Positions 1 through 8,808 of a stretch of DNA of 64,000 nucleotides are shown one piece after another. The translations under genes and the position numbers were made by a program. The first letter of the stretch is position 1, and each line of letters opens with the position of its first letter. The notes below the pieces were generated by a model that saw only the letters and a program-made list of their open reading frames with translations, made no database searches and was not told where the DNA came from. The stretch comes from Mangrovimicrobium sediminis (GTDB taxonomy: Bacteria > Pseudomonadota > Gammaproteobacteria > Pseudomonadales > Halieaceae), in NCBI RefSeq assembly GCF_004745945.1, contig NZ_SRLE01000002.1:62001-126000 (forward strand), written 5' to 3'.

Positions 1-492
1 CTTAGCGAACAGGCCCGCCGCGGGCCGCGCCCGGACCTGCGCCGCTCGCCCGCGCAGCTGCTGGCCTTCGGCTTCGGTTCCGGCCTGTCGCCACGGGCAC
101 CGGGTACCGCGGGCACCGTAGCCGCCGTGCCGTTGTACCTGCTGCTCGCCCAGCTCGGCTTGCCCGGCTACAGCATTGCGCTGGTCCTGCTCACCGGCCT
201 CGGCGTGCTGGTCTGCCACCGCGCCAGTCGCGAGTTGGGCGTCCACGATCACCCGGGCATCGTCTGGGACGAGTTCGTCGGCTACTGGATCACGCTGTGG
301 GCGATGCCCGTGCACTGGACCTGGATGCTGGTGGGATTCGTGCTGTTTCGCCTGTTCGATATCGCCAAGCCCTGGCCGATCAGCTACCTTGACCGCAGGG
401 TCTCCGGCGGCGCCGGGATCATGCTGGACGATATCGTCGCCGGCGTATTCGCCTGCGCCTGCCTGCACCTGCTACAGGGATGGTTGTCATGA
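1..492 (+). CDS. pgpA: Phosphatidylglycerophosphatase A, 5' end cut by window edge
   Basis: PgpA dephosphorylates phosphatidylglycerophosphate to phosphatidylglycerol at the inner membrane. The frame is open to base 1 and gives 163 residues. The Escherichia coli protein has about 170, so only a few N-terminal residues are missing. The family signature FGFGSGLSPRAPGTAGT lies at about residues 24-40, followed by the acidic motif IVWDEFVGYW and hydrophobic helices. The stop codon overlaps the ATG of the next gene as ATGA, so the two are probably translationally coupled. In related bacteria pgpA ends the nusB-thiL-pgpA run, which would lie to the left of this window. Identification is firm; only the start is unseen. 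Confidence 0.93.
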   Translation, partial: LSEQARRGPRPDLRRSPAQLLAFGFGSGLSPRAPGTAGTVAAVPLYLLLAQLGLPGYSIALVLLTGLGVLVCHRASRELGVHDHPGIVWDEFVGYWITLWAMPVHWTWMLVGFVLFRLFDIAKPWPISYLDRRVSGGAGIMLDDIVAGVFACACLHLLQGWLS

Positions 493-1160
493 ACAGTTCT
501 TTGCACAGCGCGCCAAAGCGCAACGGCCTGCGCGTCCTCGCGCTGGTCGCCGCCTGTCTGCTGGCGTCCCTGGCCGCGGCCGGGCCGCGGGTGGTGGTCC
601 AGGGCCTGCTGCCCGGCGCCGCGATCATCTCGGTGGACGGGGAGCGCAAGCTGATGCGCGCCGGCGACGAGTTCCGCGGCGTGCGCCTGCACGCGGCGAC
701 ACCGGAGGTGGCCGATGTCGAAGTGGAAGGCGAGCGCATGCAATTGCGCCTGTCCCAGGTCGTCGGCACCGCGTATGCGGAGCCCGAACTACAGTCGGTA
801 GTCATCCGCCGCGACAATGCCCTGCAATACCAGACCCGGGCCGCGATCAACGGGCGCGACGTCATGGTACTGGTGGATACCGGCGCCAACCTGGTGGCCA
901 TGAACGAGGCCGATGCGCGCCATCTCGGCGTCGATCTCGCCAATGCCGAACCCACCCAGGTGGAAACGGCCTCGGGCATGGCGCGCGCCTGGCGCGTGAG
1001 CCTGCGTTCGGTGGATGTCGGCGGCATCGTCGTCCACAACGTCGAGGCCGGTGTTATGGAGGGCCGCTTCCCGGTCACCATTCTTCTTGGCATGACCTAC
1101 CTGCGTCACGTCAAAATGGAGGAAAAGCAGGGTGTTATGACCCTGTTTCGCACACAGTAG
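489..1160 (+). CDS. Retropepsin-like aspartic protease (clan AA, TIGR02281-type)
   Basis: This 223-residue protein has an N-terminal hydrophobic stretch at about residues 17-33 ([16 protein letters not shown]) that should act as a signal peptide or anchor, placing the rest in the periplasm. A central motif [12 protein letters not shown] holds the single Asp-Thr-Gly of retropepsin-like enzymes, which work as dimers. A second conserved region, [10 protein letters not shown], matches the Leu-Gly-Met-(Ser/Thr)-(Tyr/Phe)-Leu pattern of the bacterial TIGR02281 family. The start at 489 is preferred over an ATG at 480 because it overlaps the pgpA stop as ATGA. The substrate is unknown. The family call is confident; the function is not. 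Confidence 0.83.
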   Translation: MNSSLHSAPKRNGLRVLALVAACLLASLAAAGPRVVVQGLLPGAAIISVDGERKLMRAGDEFRGVRLHAATPEVADVEVEGERMQLRLSQVVGTAYAEPELQSVVIRRDNALQYQTRAAINGRDVMVLVDTGANLVAMNEADARHLGVDLANAEPTQVETASGMARAWRVSLRSVDVGGIVVHNVEAGVMEGRFPVTILLGMTYLRHVKMEEKQGVMTLFRTQ

Positions 1161-1224
1161 CGGCGCTCGCCCCGCGCGCTGCAAAACTGTTAGAATACGC
1201 GCCCCCGCTACGGATGAATTTTTC

Positions 1225-1812
1225 TTGACTGTACGCTTCGTAGACTCCGCTAGCCTGCCCACCGCCTGGGGCGAGTTCGACATGCACGGCTTTGAAGACG
1301 CGCAAGCCAACAAGGAGCATGTGGTGCTCACCATGGGTGATGTCGGCAATGGCGAACCCGTGTTGGCCCGGGTGCATTCCGAGTGCCTGACCGGTGACGC
1401 CCTGTTCAGCATGCGCTGCGACTGTGGCAACCAGTTGCAGGCAGCCCTGGAGGCGATCGCCGCCGAGGGCCGCGGCGCCCTGTTCTACCTGCGCCAGGAG
1501 GGTCGCGGTATCGGCCTGCTCAACAAGATCCGCGCCTACAAGCTGCAGGATGCGGGCGCCGACACGGTGGAGGCCAACGAACGCCTCGGCTTCGGCGCCG
1601 ACATGCGCGACTACAGCATCCTCAAGCCCATGTTCGACCACCTGGCCATCGACTCGGTGCGCCTGATGACCAACAACCCGCGCAAGGTGCAGGCGCTGGA
1701 GGAGTTGGGGGTAAAGGTGGTCGAGCGCATCCCGCTGCACACCCACAGCAATCCGCACAACGAGAAATACCTGCGCACCAAGGCGGGCAAGCTGGGGCAC
1801 CTGTTCGGCTGA
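1225..1812 (+). CDS. ribA: GTP cyclohydrolase II
   Basis: RibA opens the imidazole ring of GTP and releases formate and diphosphate, the first step of riboflavin synthesis, in the cytoplasm. The protein has 195 residues, the normal single-domain size (E. coli 196), and lacks a fused RibB domain. The zinc ligands are visible as Cys54, Cys65 and Cys67 in HSECLTGD and MRCDCGNQ. The catalytic stretch RQEGRGIGL is also present. No in-frame ATG precedes MHGF, so the start is a TTG at 1225. It converges with ispA across about 80 bases in which I see no clear terminator. Confidence 0.96.
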   Translation: MTVRFVDSASLPTAWGEFDMHGFEDAQANKEHVVLTMGDVGNGEPVLARVHSECLTGDALFSMRCDCGNQLQAALEAIAAEGRGALFYLRQEGRGIGLLNKIRAYKLQDAGADTVEANERLGFGADMRDYSILKPMFDHLAIDSVRLMTNNPRKVQALEELGVKVVERIPLHTHSNPHNEKYLRTKAGKLGHLFG

Positions 1813-1893
1813 CACCCTGCGCGCGCTGCTCCAGCGCTCGCACTCTTATCCAGCTTCAGCGCTAGCGTCTTGCGTCAGAGATAGGGATTTGTT

Positions 1894-2796
1894 TCAGCGG
1901 TCACGTTCCACGATGTACCGCGCCAGTTCGCGCAGCCGGTCGGCAGAAGCGCCGAACGTCTCCAGCGCGGTGAGCGCCGCCTGCAGCAGCTGTTGTGCCT
2001 CCTGCCTGGCGCCGTCCAGCCCCAGCAGTTTCACGTAGGTCGGCTTGTTCGCGGCCGCGTCCTTGCCGCCGGTCTTGCCCAGTGCCGAGGGGTCGCCGTC
2101 GACATCGAGAATGTCATCGACCACCTGGAAGGCGAGCCCGATGTGCCGCCCGTAGTCGTCCAGGGCGCGCAGCTGCGCCTCGCTGGCGCCGGCGGCGATG
2201 CCGCCGAGGGCGAGGGCGGCGCGGATCAGCGCCCCGGTTTTCAGCTGGTGCATCGCCTGGAGTGCGGCCAGGTCCATGTCCGTGCCGGTGGCATGTATGT
2301 CGATGTACTGGCCCCCGACCATGCCCTGCATCCCCGACGCCCGGGCCAGTACGCCGATCATCGCGACCTTCTGCGCTGCATCCAGCACATCGCTCCCGGC
2401 GATGACCTCGAAGGCGCGCGCCTGCAGGCCGTCGCCCACCAGGATGGCGGTGGCCTCGTCGTAGGCCCGGTGCAGGCTGGGTTGGCCGCGGCGCAGGTCG
2501 TCGTCGTCCATCGCCGGCAGGTCGTCGTGGATCAGCGAGTAGGTGTGGATCAGTTCCAGGGCGTGGGCGGGCGCGGCGGAGCGTGTGCGGTCAGCGGCAC
2601 CGAGTGCGGCCGCGGCCGCGTGGCACAACACCGGGCGGATGCGTTTGCCGCCATTGCCCAGCGAGTAGGCGCCCGCTTCGGCCAGCCCCCCGGGTACCGC
2701 GGGACAGTCGCTGCCCGGCGGTTGGCACAGGGCGGGAAGCGCCTGTTGAAAGTCCTGTTCGCAGTCCTGCAGGAAGCGCGCAAGCTCCGGGCTCAC
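1894..2796 (-). CDS. ispA: Farnesyl diphosphate synthase (geranyltranstransferase)
   Basis: IspA condenses dimethylallyl and geranyl diphosphate with isopentenyl diphosphate to make farnesyl diphosphate, the precursor of undecaprenyl phosphate and quinone tails. The 300-residue protein shows both aspartate-rich motifs of trans-prenyltransferases: HDDLPAMDDDDLRRG (about residue 90) and the second motif VVDDILDVDGD (about residue 224). The start is a GTG whose G is the last base of the upstream xseB stop TAG, so the two are coupled. In many gammaproteobacteria dxs follows directly. Here it does not: dxs is at 19135-21093, beyond the glycan cluster. Confidence 0.96.
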   Translation of the reverse strand: MSPELARFLQDCEQDFQQALPALCQPPGSDCPAVPGGLAEAGAYSLGNGGKRIRPVLCHAAAAALGAADRTRSAAPAHALELIHTYSLIHDDLPAMDDDDLRRGQPSLHRAYDEATAILVGDGLQARAFEVIAGSDVLDAAQKVAMIGVLARASGMQGMVGGQYIDIHATGTDMDLAALQAMHQLKTGALIRAALALGGIAAGASEAQLRALDDYGRHIGLAFQVVDDILDVDGDPSALGKTGGKDAAANKPTYVKLLGLDGARQEAQQLLQAALTALETFGASADRLRELARYIVERDR

Positions 2797-3053
2797 TACG
2801 GTTCCTCGGTTTCGTCGAAGGGTGTTGCACGCGGTTCGTCGCCGTTTTCCACCAGCAGTTTGACCTGTTGTTCGGCGTCCGTCAGCTGTGCCTGGGCGCG
2901 GCGAATCAGGGTGATTCCCTGTTCGAAACTCGCCAGAGAATCCTCAAGGGGGGTTTCCGTGTTTTCCAATTTTTCCAGCAGTTTCTCGATGGATTCCATG
3001 GTAGATTGGAAATCGGGGCTCGGGCTTTCAGCCTTTTTTTTGCCTGTACTCAT
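2796..3053 (-). CDS. xseB: Exodeoxyribonuclease VII small subunit
   Basis: XseB binds the large subunit XseA to form exonuclease VII, which degrades single-stranded DNA from both ends. The 85-residue product matches the usual small size (about 80). Its helix motif FQSTMESIEKLLEKLEN and the stretch LEDSLASFEQGITLIRR are typical. The start at 3053 (MSTGKKK) is chosen because the upstream extension in this frame has no family similarity. It overlaps ispA by one base and lies 85 bases from the divergent aminotransferase gene, so that gap must hold both promoters. Confidence 0.93.
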   Translation of the reverse strand: MSTGKKKAESPSPDFQSTMESIEKLLEKLENTETPLEDSLASFEQGITLIRRAQAQLTDAEQQVKLLVENGDEPRATPFDETEEP

Positions 3054-3138
3054 GCAGTGATCCTCTGGGGCGGGGGGCGTGGCCGCAAGCCTGGATGCTG
3101 ATAAAACTGGGGCAATGGTAGTCGAATTTGGAACCTGT

Positions 3139-4314
3139 ATGAAGTCGATAAAGTCGGCCGGCGACCTCGCCATCAACGGCGCTCCGCCGGCTTTTCCCGA
3201 GATGCTGCACGTCGGGCGTCCCTGGGTCGGCCCGCGCGAGGCCTTCGATAAATATGTCGATGGCATCTACGAGAGGAACTGGCTGACCAACGACGGTCCG
3301 CTGGTGCAGGAACTGGAGCGCCGCGTCGCCGAGCACCACTGTGTCGAGCACTGCGTGGCCATGACCAACGGCACTATCGCGCTGGAAATCGCGATTCGCG
3401 CCCTGGAACTGGGCGGCGAGGTCATCGTTCCTTCCTATACCTTCATTGCAACCGCGCACGCACTGCACTGGCAGGAAATTACCCCTGTGTTCGCTGACAT
3501 CGACCCCGCGACACACTTGCTTGATCCCGCGGCAGTGCGACGCATGCTCACACCGCGCACCTCCGCCATCATTGGCGTGCACCTCTGGGGACGTGCCGCG
3601 CCGGTAGACGAGTTACAGGCCATCGCCGACGAGCACGGTCTGCACCTGATGTTCGACGCCGCGCACGCGTTTGGCTGTTCCTACAAGGGCCAGATGATCG
3701 GCAGTTTCGGGGCCTGCGAGGTACTCTCCTTCCATGCCACAAAGTACTTCAACAGCTTCGAGGGCGGCGCTGTCCTGACCAATGATGTCGTCCTGGCAGA
3801 CAAGATGCGCCTGATGCGCAACTTCGGTTTCTCGGGCATGGACAACGTCATCCATCCGGGAACCAACGGCAAGATGAGCGAGATCTGTGCGGCGATGGGG
3901 TTGGTCAATCTCGATTACCTGGAAGAGCGCAAGCGGGTGAATCGACTCACCTATGAATCCTACCGATCAGCGTTGCAGCGGATACCCGGGTTGTCGGTGC
4001 TGGAGTATAACGACGCGGAGAGCAACAACTACCAGTACGTGGTCGTCGAACTCGACGCCCGCTTCCCCAGCAGTCGCGATGCTTGCCTAGAGGCGCTGCA
4101 CGCAGAGAATATTCGCGCTCGTCGGTACTTCTGGCCGGGTTGCCATCGCATGCAACCCTACCGGAGCCTGTTTCCCCACGCCGGGCTTCTACTGCCAGAG
4201 ACGGAAGATATTGCCGCCCGTGTCCTAGTGATGCCTGCCGGTGGAATGGTTGATGAAACGGTGGTCGAGACGGTGGCTGCGGTGTTTCGGGTGCTTGCAG
4301 AGAATCCGGCGTGA
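3139..4314 (+). CDS. DegT/DnrJ/EryC1/StrS family sugar aminotransferase
   Basis: Members of this family transfer an amino group, usually from glutamate, to a keto-sugar nucleotide. Visible hallmarks are the phosphate-binding stretch TNGTIALEIAIRAL, the motif VPSYTFIATAHAL, the cofactor aspartate in MFDAAHAFG, and the PLP lysine in FHATKYFNSFEGG. The 391-residue length is normal. The start at 3139 is preferred to upstream ATGs at 3079 and 3115 because it has a GGAA five bases upstream and the earlier residues do not look like the family, but this is uncertain. The stop overlaps the GTG of wbqC. No 4-keto-sugar dehydratase lies nearby, so its substrate must be made elsewhere. It is the first gene of the glycan cluster. 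Confidence 0.88.
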   Translation: MKSIKSAGDLAINGAPPAFPEMLHVGRPWVGPREAFDKYVDGIYERNWLTNDGPLVQELERRVAEHHCVEHCVAMTNGTIALEIAIRALELGGEVIVPSYTFIATAHALHWQEITPVFADIDPATHLLDPAAVRRMLTPRTSAIIGVHLWGRAAPVDELQAIADEHGLHLMFDAAHAFGCSYKGQMIGSFGACEVLSFHATKYFNSFEGGAVLTNDVVLADKMRLMRNFGFSGMDNVIHPGTNGKMSEICAAMGLVNLDYLEERKRVNRLTYESYRSALQRIPGLSVLEYNDAESNNYQYVVVELDARFPSSRDACLEALHAENIRARRYFWPGCHRMQPYRSLFPHAGLLLPETEDIAARVLVMPAGGMVDETVVETVAAVFRVLAENPA

Positions 4315-5015
4315 AGCTGGGAATCATGCAGCCTTATTTTTTTCCTTACCTGGGCTACTTCCAGCTGTTGAATTACGTTGATGAATTCGTGCTCTACGAC
4401 AATATACAGTTCACCAAAAAAGGGTGGATTCACCGCAACCGGATCCTTATGAATGGCGCGCCCGTCTATGTTTCGCTGCCGTTGAAGAAAGACTCGGATT
4501 ACCTGGATGTTGTGCGGCGGGAAATTGCGGAGAGTTTTGTGCAAGAGCGTGAAAAAATGTTGCGCCGCATTGCGGCGAGTTACCGCGCAGCGCCCCAGTT
4601 TTCAGCTGTATTCCCGATGCTGGAGGACTGCCTGCGCAGTTCAACCTCTAACCTGTTCGTCTTCCTGCGCGAGTGCATTCGCGCCGTATGCAGTTTCATA
4701 GGCATCGAGACGCGGTTGGTGACCTCTTCCACGATACCCGTGGATCACACTTTGCGGGCACAGGACAAGGTCATCGCGATCTGCGGGGCACAGGGTGCCT
4801 CCGGCTACATTAATCCAATTGGGGGGGTTGGCCTATACTCCGCCGATGCGTTCGCCCGGCAGGGCGTAGAGCTGCAATTCCTGGAACCACAAATCAGGCC
4901 CTACGCGCAGGGCGGCATTGAATTCGTACCGAACCTTTCCATGATCGATGTGATGATGTGGGTACCGCCCGATGAGTTGCGAGAGCGATTGCAGGAGTTT
5001 CGCCTGGTCGCATGA
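4311..5015 (+). CDS. WbqC-like family protein
   Basis: The N-terminus, with QPYFFPYLGYFQL and YDNIQFTKKGWIHRN, is the signature of the WbqC family (PF08889). These proteins occur in O-antigen and capsule clusters, often beside sugar aminotransferases. Their reaction is not firmly settled; acyl or aminoacyl transfer to an amino sugar has been suggested. The 234-residue length is typical. The GTG start overlaps the stop of the DegT gene, so both are coupled, which supports action on the amino sugar that enzyme produces. The gene is visibly more AT-rich than the housekeeping genes, consistent with acquisition. Confidence 0.85.
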   Translation: MKLGIMQPYFFPYLGYFQLLNYVDEFVLYDNIQFTKKGWIHRNRILMNGAPVYVSLPLKKDSDYLDVVRREIAESFVQEREKMLRRIAASYRAAPQFSAVFPMLEDCLRSSTSNLFVFLRECIRAVCSFIGIETRLVTSSTIPVDHTLRAQDKVIAICGAQGASGYINPIGGVGLYSADAFARQGVELQFLEPQIRPYAQGGIEFVPNLSMIDVMMWVPPDELRERLQEFRLVA

Positions 5016-5126
5016 GTGCAGGATGGACCATGTCTACTTGGTCTGGGTATATTCGGACACACAACCGGCACGCAACTGCAGGCTCACTGGAGACGATGGC
5101 ATATGGCGGTACCATGGGGCGCTCCG

Positions 5127-6251
5127 CTAGCGCAGCCCGGCAAACGCGAGTTGCAGGTCCCGGTAGAAGAGCCGCAGGAAATACCGCGGAAACTGGCGGG
5201 TACGTAATTTCTGCGTCAGGTACTGCGCTGAAGCGAATTGGCCGCATGCCAGTAGTCGGGAAATCTCCGGCGCTGGTGTCGACACGTAGCCGCTGACTTT
5301 AGCGGACATTCGGGCGAGGAAGATACGCGCGTCACCCGTGTAGAAATGAACCCGCCCGTCGCGCTGCTCCGCGCAGCCGTGGAGTTCGCCCACCAGTTTG
5401 TCGATGTCGTTTCCCAGCGCTGTCATTACTTGGTCACTCGCCAATGGCTGCAACAGGTCAGCCAGTCGGAGGCTCGCGCAGAGCTGAGCCTGGAGACAGT
5501 CAAACCTGGCTCGGGACGGTACGGGGTGTCTTGCCTCGATGACGGTCGCGACGAGTTCCAGCATGCGCAGGTCATGGGCCAGTTGGTTGGGCCGGTTGCC
5601 CGACATGCTTCCGTCGTGAACCCGGTAGTGTACAAATGCATCTGCGGCCGGGCATGGCGGCCCGTAGTGTGCTAGTAGCCTGAGCCAGAAATCGTAGTCC
5701 TCGCAGGCTTTCAGGGTAGTGTCGAAACGCAATCCAACGTTCCTGGCCGCATCGGCGCGTACCAGCCACGCATGTGGAGGGGCGATATTGGCAAAGCACA
5801 GGGCGGCCTCCAGTTCCTCCGCCTCAGGGAGTGTCCAGCCAGCGAGTAGTCGGTGACGCAGGCGTTGTGTCAGCGAGCCGGTGGTCATTTTCAGGTGGGT
5901 GCGGCAGCAGCAGAAGACTGCTTGCGGATTTGCCTCCAGGGCGTCGATCTTACGCTCTATGCAGCGTGGGTCGAGCCAGTCATCCGCGTCGAGGAACTGC
6001 AGGTAGTCGCCGCGAGCCAGGTCCATCCCTGCGTTGCGGGCCGCCGGCAGGCCGGCATTTTCCTGTCGGTAGTAGCGCACCCTTGCGCCATAGGCGTCCA
6101 CCCTGTCAGCGGTGTCGTCGGTAGAGCCGTCGTCGACCACGACCACCTCGGTGTGCGGCCAACTCTGGGCAAGGGCGCTGTCTACCGCCTGCTCGATAAA
6201 ATGCCCGTAGTTGTAAGCGGGGATGATGATACTGACCAGCGACTTGTTCAC
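5127..6251 (-). CDS. Family 2 glycosyltransferase
   Basis: This inverting glycosyltransferase of 374 residues has a GT-A fold N-terminal domain: SIIIPAYNYGHFI at about residues 7-19, VVVDDGSTDDTAD, and ARNAGMDLARGDYLQFLDADD, in which the aspartates bind the nucleotide-sugar metal. The C-terminal 130 residues are less conserved and presumably set acceptor choice. No transmembrane segment is evident, so it should act on the cytoplasmic face. The start is a GTG. It is followed by the WbqC end on the other strand and preceded by the pyruvyltransferase gene 102 bases away on the same strand, so the two may form one transcript. Donor and acceptor cannot be read from sequence. Confidence 0.88.
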   Translation of the reverse strand: MNKSLVSIIIPAYNYGHFIEQAVDSALAQSWPHTEVVVVDDGSTDDTADRVDAYGARVRYYRQENAGLPAARNAGMDLARGDYLQFLDADDWLDPRCIERKIDALEANPQAVFCCCRTHLKMTTGSLTQRLRHRLLAGWTLPEAEELEAALCFANIAPPHAWLVRADAARNVGLRFDTTLKACEDYDFWLRLLAHYGPPCPAADAFVHYRVHDGSMSGNRPNQLAHDLRMLELVATVIEARHPVPSRARFDCLQAQLCASLRLADLLQPLASDQVMTALGNDIDKLVGELHGCAEQRDGRVHFYTGDARIFLARMSAKVSGYVSTPAPEISRLLACGQFASAQYLTQKLRTRQFPRYFLRLFYRDLQLAFAGLR

Positions 6252-6353
6252 GTTACAGGGGTCGGTGGTTCAGGGCTTTCAGGCTGGGCGCGGGGTCTCG
6301 TCCGGCCGTGGTGCGCCCCGATTGTAGTGGTCTATCGTCGGGCACCGACTGGC

Positions 6354-7550
6354 TCAGCGCAGCCTGTGGATCAACCTGCGCAGCTTGCTCCGGCGGGAGC
6401 GCGCCTGCTCTCGCAGGGGCTGGCGAGACGATTGGGCAAGAAAGTTGAACGTACACTGGTCTGCAGTTAGGTAGCGGTAGCTGTGTTTACTCGCCGGGAT
6501 CAGCCGTGAATCAAGCCCATTTTCCGAGATGAACGCACAGTAATTATCGTAGCGTTCGGCGTAGGTTTTACGGAAGCGGGCGAAATTAACCGACGAGGCT
6601 AGGGATGTCAGGGTGTGCGAGGCAAGGGTGTCGTATGTTACCGAGGGGAAGTTGAACACCTCGATCATCTCGCGTGTGCGTAGATCCCGGTAGGCGAGCA
6701 CTGCGGGAACACCCTGGATAAGCGCGGCGATGCATCCGTGAAGCCTCGGTCCAAAAACAAAATCGTGCCCGCCGATGGTATTGAACCAGTCGTCAAAGCC
6801 CGCCGGGAAGATACCCCGGTCGCGTACTGCGGCAAGGGCACTCTTGCCATCCTCTAGTGTGTCGTAAAACTTGCGCTCCATTTCAAGCAGTCGGGTATCT
6901 TCACCGAGGTCATCTGTAAAGATTGCTTGGTCCTGGAAGTCCTGTCCGAGCAATGGCATGCCCTGGAGCAGAGCGGCCGGGTCGACAGCCAGTGTTTTGT
7001 GATAGACCACCAGCGGTTTGTGGACCGGCCCGACCTTGTCGGCAATAGGGAAATCGCGGCCCAGATTCCAGTAAATTGTCGGACAGCCGATCGGCAGTAC
7101 GTCCTTGTAGCCGTTGCGGTGAAGGACTGAAGCGGTGTAGGGGCCGCGCACACCTATCCAGGTAGAGCTCTCAGCCGCGATATCCAGAATGCGACAGACT
7201 GATGTGTGGAGCGGGTAGTTCTCTTCGCCGGGCTGTACGTAGTCTGACAAGCCCAAGGAAACGACGATAACTTTCATCTGCAACTTTTCGACGATATCGG
7301 CATAGCGCTGTACGCTGCGTGTAGCGTGCGCGTGTGTGGCGAACGCCATAATGCATGTGTCATAGCGATTCTTCAGCGCTGCCATATCGGAGAAGTCATC
7401 GACGTAATCCGCGTCGAATTCCCGCATGATCGCCCTGGTAATCAGGGAGCCGCCGAAATTGCTCGCGAAGTAGGTGTTGTCCTGGCGCCATTTATCGTAG
7501 GCCCCGGGGTAGTTGTACTCCGGGCTAATACCGATGGTCATGGCCTTCAT
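6354..7550 (-). CDS. Polysaccharide pyruvyl transferase family protein
   Basis: The protein (398 residues) matches the PS_pyruv_trans family, which adds a pyruvate ketal from phosphoenolpyruvate to a sugar of a surface polysaccharide. Support comes from the C-terminal block FVFGPRLHGCIAALIQGVPAVL (quoted here as GPRLHGCIAALIQGVPA, about residues 274-290), the diagnostic Arg-x-His plus Gly-x-Pro, and the earlier GVRGPYTASVLHRNG. The start MKAM at 7550 has an AGGAA about ten bases upstream. It heads a two-gene minus-strand block with the GT2 at 5127-6251 and diverges from the DegT-like gene at 7846. The sugar modified is unknown. Family members sometimes have other functions. Confidence 0.82.
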   Translation of the reverse strand: MKAMTIGISPEYNYPGAYDKWRQDNTYFASNFGGSLITRAIMREFDADYVDDFSDMAALKNRYDTCIMAFATHAHATRSVQRYADIVEKLQMKVIVVSLGLSDYVQPGEENYPLHTSVCRILDIAAESSTWIGVRGPYTASVLHRNGYKDVLPIGCPTIYWNLGRDFPIADKVGPVHKPLVVYHKTLAVDPAALLQGMPLLGQDFQDQAIFTDDLGEDTRLLEMERKFYDTLEDGKSALAAVRDRGIFPAGFDDWFNTIGGHDFVFGPRLHGCIAALIQGVPAVLAYRDLRTREMIEVFNFPSVTYDTLASHTLTSLASSVNFARFRKTYAERYDNYCAFISENGLDSRLIPASKHSYRYLTADQCTFNFLAQSSRQPLREQARSRRSKLRRLIHRLR

Positions 7551-7845
7551 GCCGGTCGTTTTCCTGTTCCGAGATCTTATGGTCTGGTCTGAAATTGGCT
7601 ATCGCACAGCGTCCGGTCGGTGTGGCTTTCAGATACGCCGAGGTCGCGTCATTGTACTGGGATATGCCGACAGAGGCTGCAATGTGTGGGGATATTTAAC
7701 GATTTTTTTGGTAGTTTGCATATAAAAGTGTTGGCGACCACGCTATCATTTTGCGCAAACGCAGGGTCAGGCAGCGCCTGCTGGACCGCTGGTGCCGAGA
7801 TGCGCTCCTTGGCCATCTCGCTCTATTCATACGATCAACAACACT
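7551..7845. promoter_or_regulatory. AT-rich divergent intergenic region inside the glycan cluster
   Basis: These 295 bases separate two divergently transcribed glycan blocks, so promoters for both must lie here. The stretch 7690-7730 is much more AT-rich than the rest of the window, with a run of seven T and a TATAAA-like hexamer at about 7721-7726. A TATCAT is at 7744-7749, but no well-spaced -35 partner was found. No credible small gene is seen. Confidence 0.35.
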
Positions 7846-8808
7846 ATGCAATTAGGCGGTTACTTCGAACTGGAACTGCCGGAGTTCGGCGACCAGGTGC
7901 ACCGAGATGCCATGGCATTTCAGTCTGCCAGGGCATGCCTTCATGCCTACCTGCGTACGAGCAGACCCCGCAGGTTGCATATACCCTATTTTATATGTCC
8001 CAGCATCCTGCCGGCGATCCGGCAACTGGGTATCGAGATTGTCTACTACCGGTTGGGCGAGGAAATGCTGCCGGAGGAGACGCTTTGTATCGAAACCGAC
8101 GAGCGCCTGCTGTTGGTGAATTATTTCGGGTTGCTCGGAACGCGCCTGGCTACGGCCTGTCCGCAGGTGCCCCGATCCGCGGTCATTCTCGATAATGCAC
8201 AGGCCCTTTTTTCCCCCCCTCTGCCAGGCGTCGCTGCCACAATATATTCACCGCGGAAATTCCTCGGTGTTACCGATGGGGGATTCCTGTACACCGAGGC
8301 CGCAGTGCCTTGCCCTGATACCGCGTTTTCTGCCCACGAGCATCTGGCACATCTGTTGTTGCGCGCCGCTGGGGAGACCGAGGCGGGATATCGTAGTTAC
8401 CAGCGTGCGGAAGCAGCCCTGGATGATTTCGAACCCAGGGCGATGTCTATGATCGCCAGGCGCCTACTGAGCTCGGTGGATATGAGCTTCGTGGCTAGCT
8501 CGCGTACCAACAACTTCAACCGTTTGCACGCAGCCCTGTGCGATGTTAACCGTCTCCCTGTCGACCTCGCGATACCTGCACCACTGTGCTACCCACTCAT
8601 GCTTGAGCATGACGTTACGGATTTCTATCGCCAATTCCATGCAAGGCATATATACCTGCCGCGCTACTGGCCCGAGTGCCCCGCTCTGGGTGTTGGTGGG
8701 CAGGAGGAAAAACTGGCGAGGCATATCATTTATCTGCCGGTTGACCAGCGAATGTCCGCGCAGCAGGTGGACGAATTGTTGAAGGTCATAGAGGTGGTGT
8801 GTGGTTGA
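7846..8808 (+). CDS. Divergent DegT-like PLP-dependent aminotransferase fold protein
   Basis: The 320-residue product keeps the skeleton of the DegT aminotransferase family in weakened form: SARACLHAYL replaces the usual phosphate-binding Gly-Thr/Ala-Leu segment, LLLVNYFGLLG precedes VILDNAQALF (cofactor aspartate and Gln), and IYSPRKFLGVTDGG carries the probable PLP lysine. The C-terminal IIYLPVDQRM resembles the family's terminal Leu-Pro-x-Asp-x-Arg block. It is about 70 residues shorter than the DegT protein at 3139-4314. The start at 7846 (MQLGGYF) is chosen over an upstream ATG at 7792 because the extension has no family similarity. It may be an aminotransferase, a dehydratase-like variant, or a protein acting with the adjacent sulfotransferases. 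Confidence 0.7.
   Translation: MQLGGYFELELPEFGDQVHRDAMAFQSARACLHAYLRTSRPRRLHIPYFICPSILPAIRQLGIEIVYYRLGEEMLPEETLCIETDERLLLVNYFGLLGTRLATACPQVPRSAVILDNAQALFSPPLPGVAATIYSPRKFLGVTDGGFLYTEAAVPCPDTAFSAHEHLAHLLLRAAGETEAGYRSYQRAEAALDDFEPRAMSMIARRLLSSVDMSFVASSRTNNFNRLHAALCDVNRLPVDLAIPAPLCYPLMLEHDVTDFYRQFHARHIYLPRYWPECPALGVGGQEEKLARHIIYLPVDQRMSAQQVDELLKVIEVVCG

Noticed and set aside
1813..1893. Possible bidirectional terminator between ribA and ispA
   Set aside because: Only short imperfect stems around AGCGC and no T-run on either strand.
5012..5296. Open frame between wbqC and the minus-strand GT2
   Set aside because: Overlaps the 3' end of the GT2 antisense and has no family similarity.
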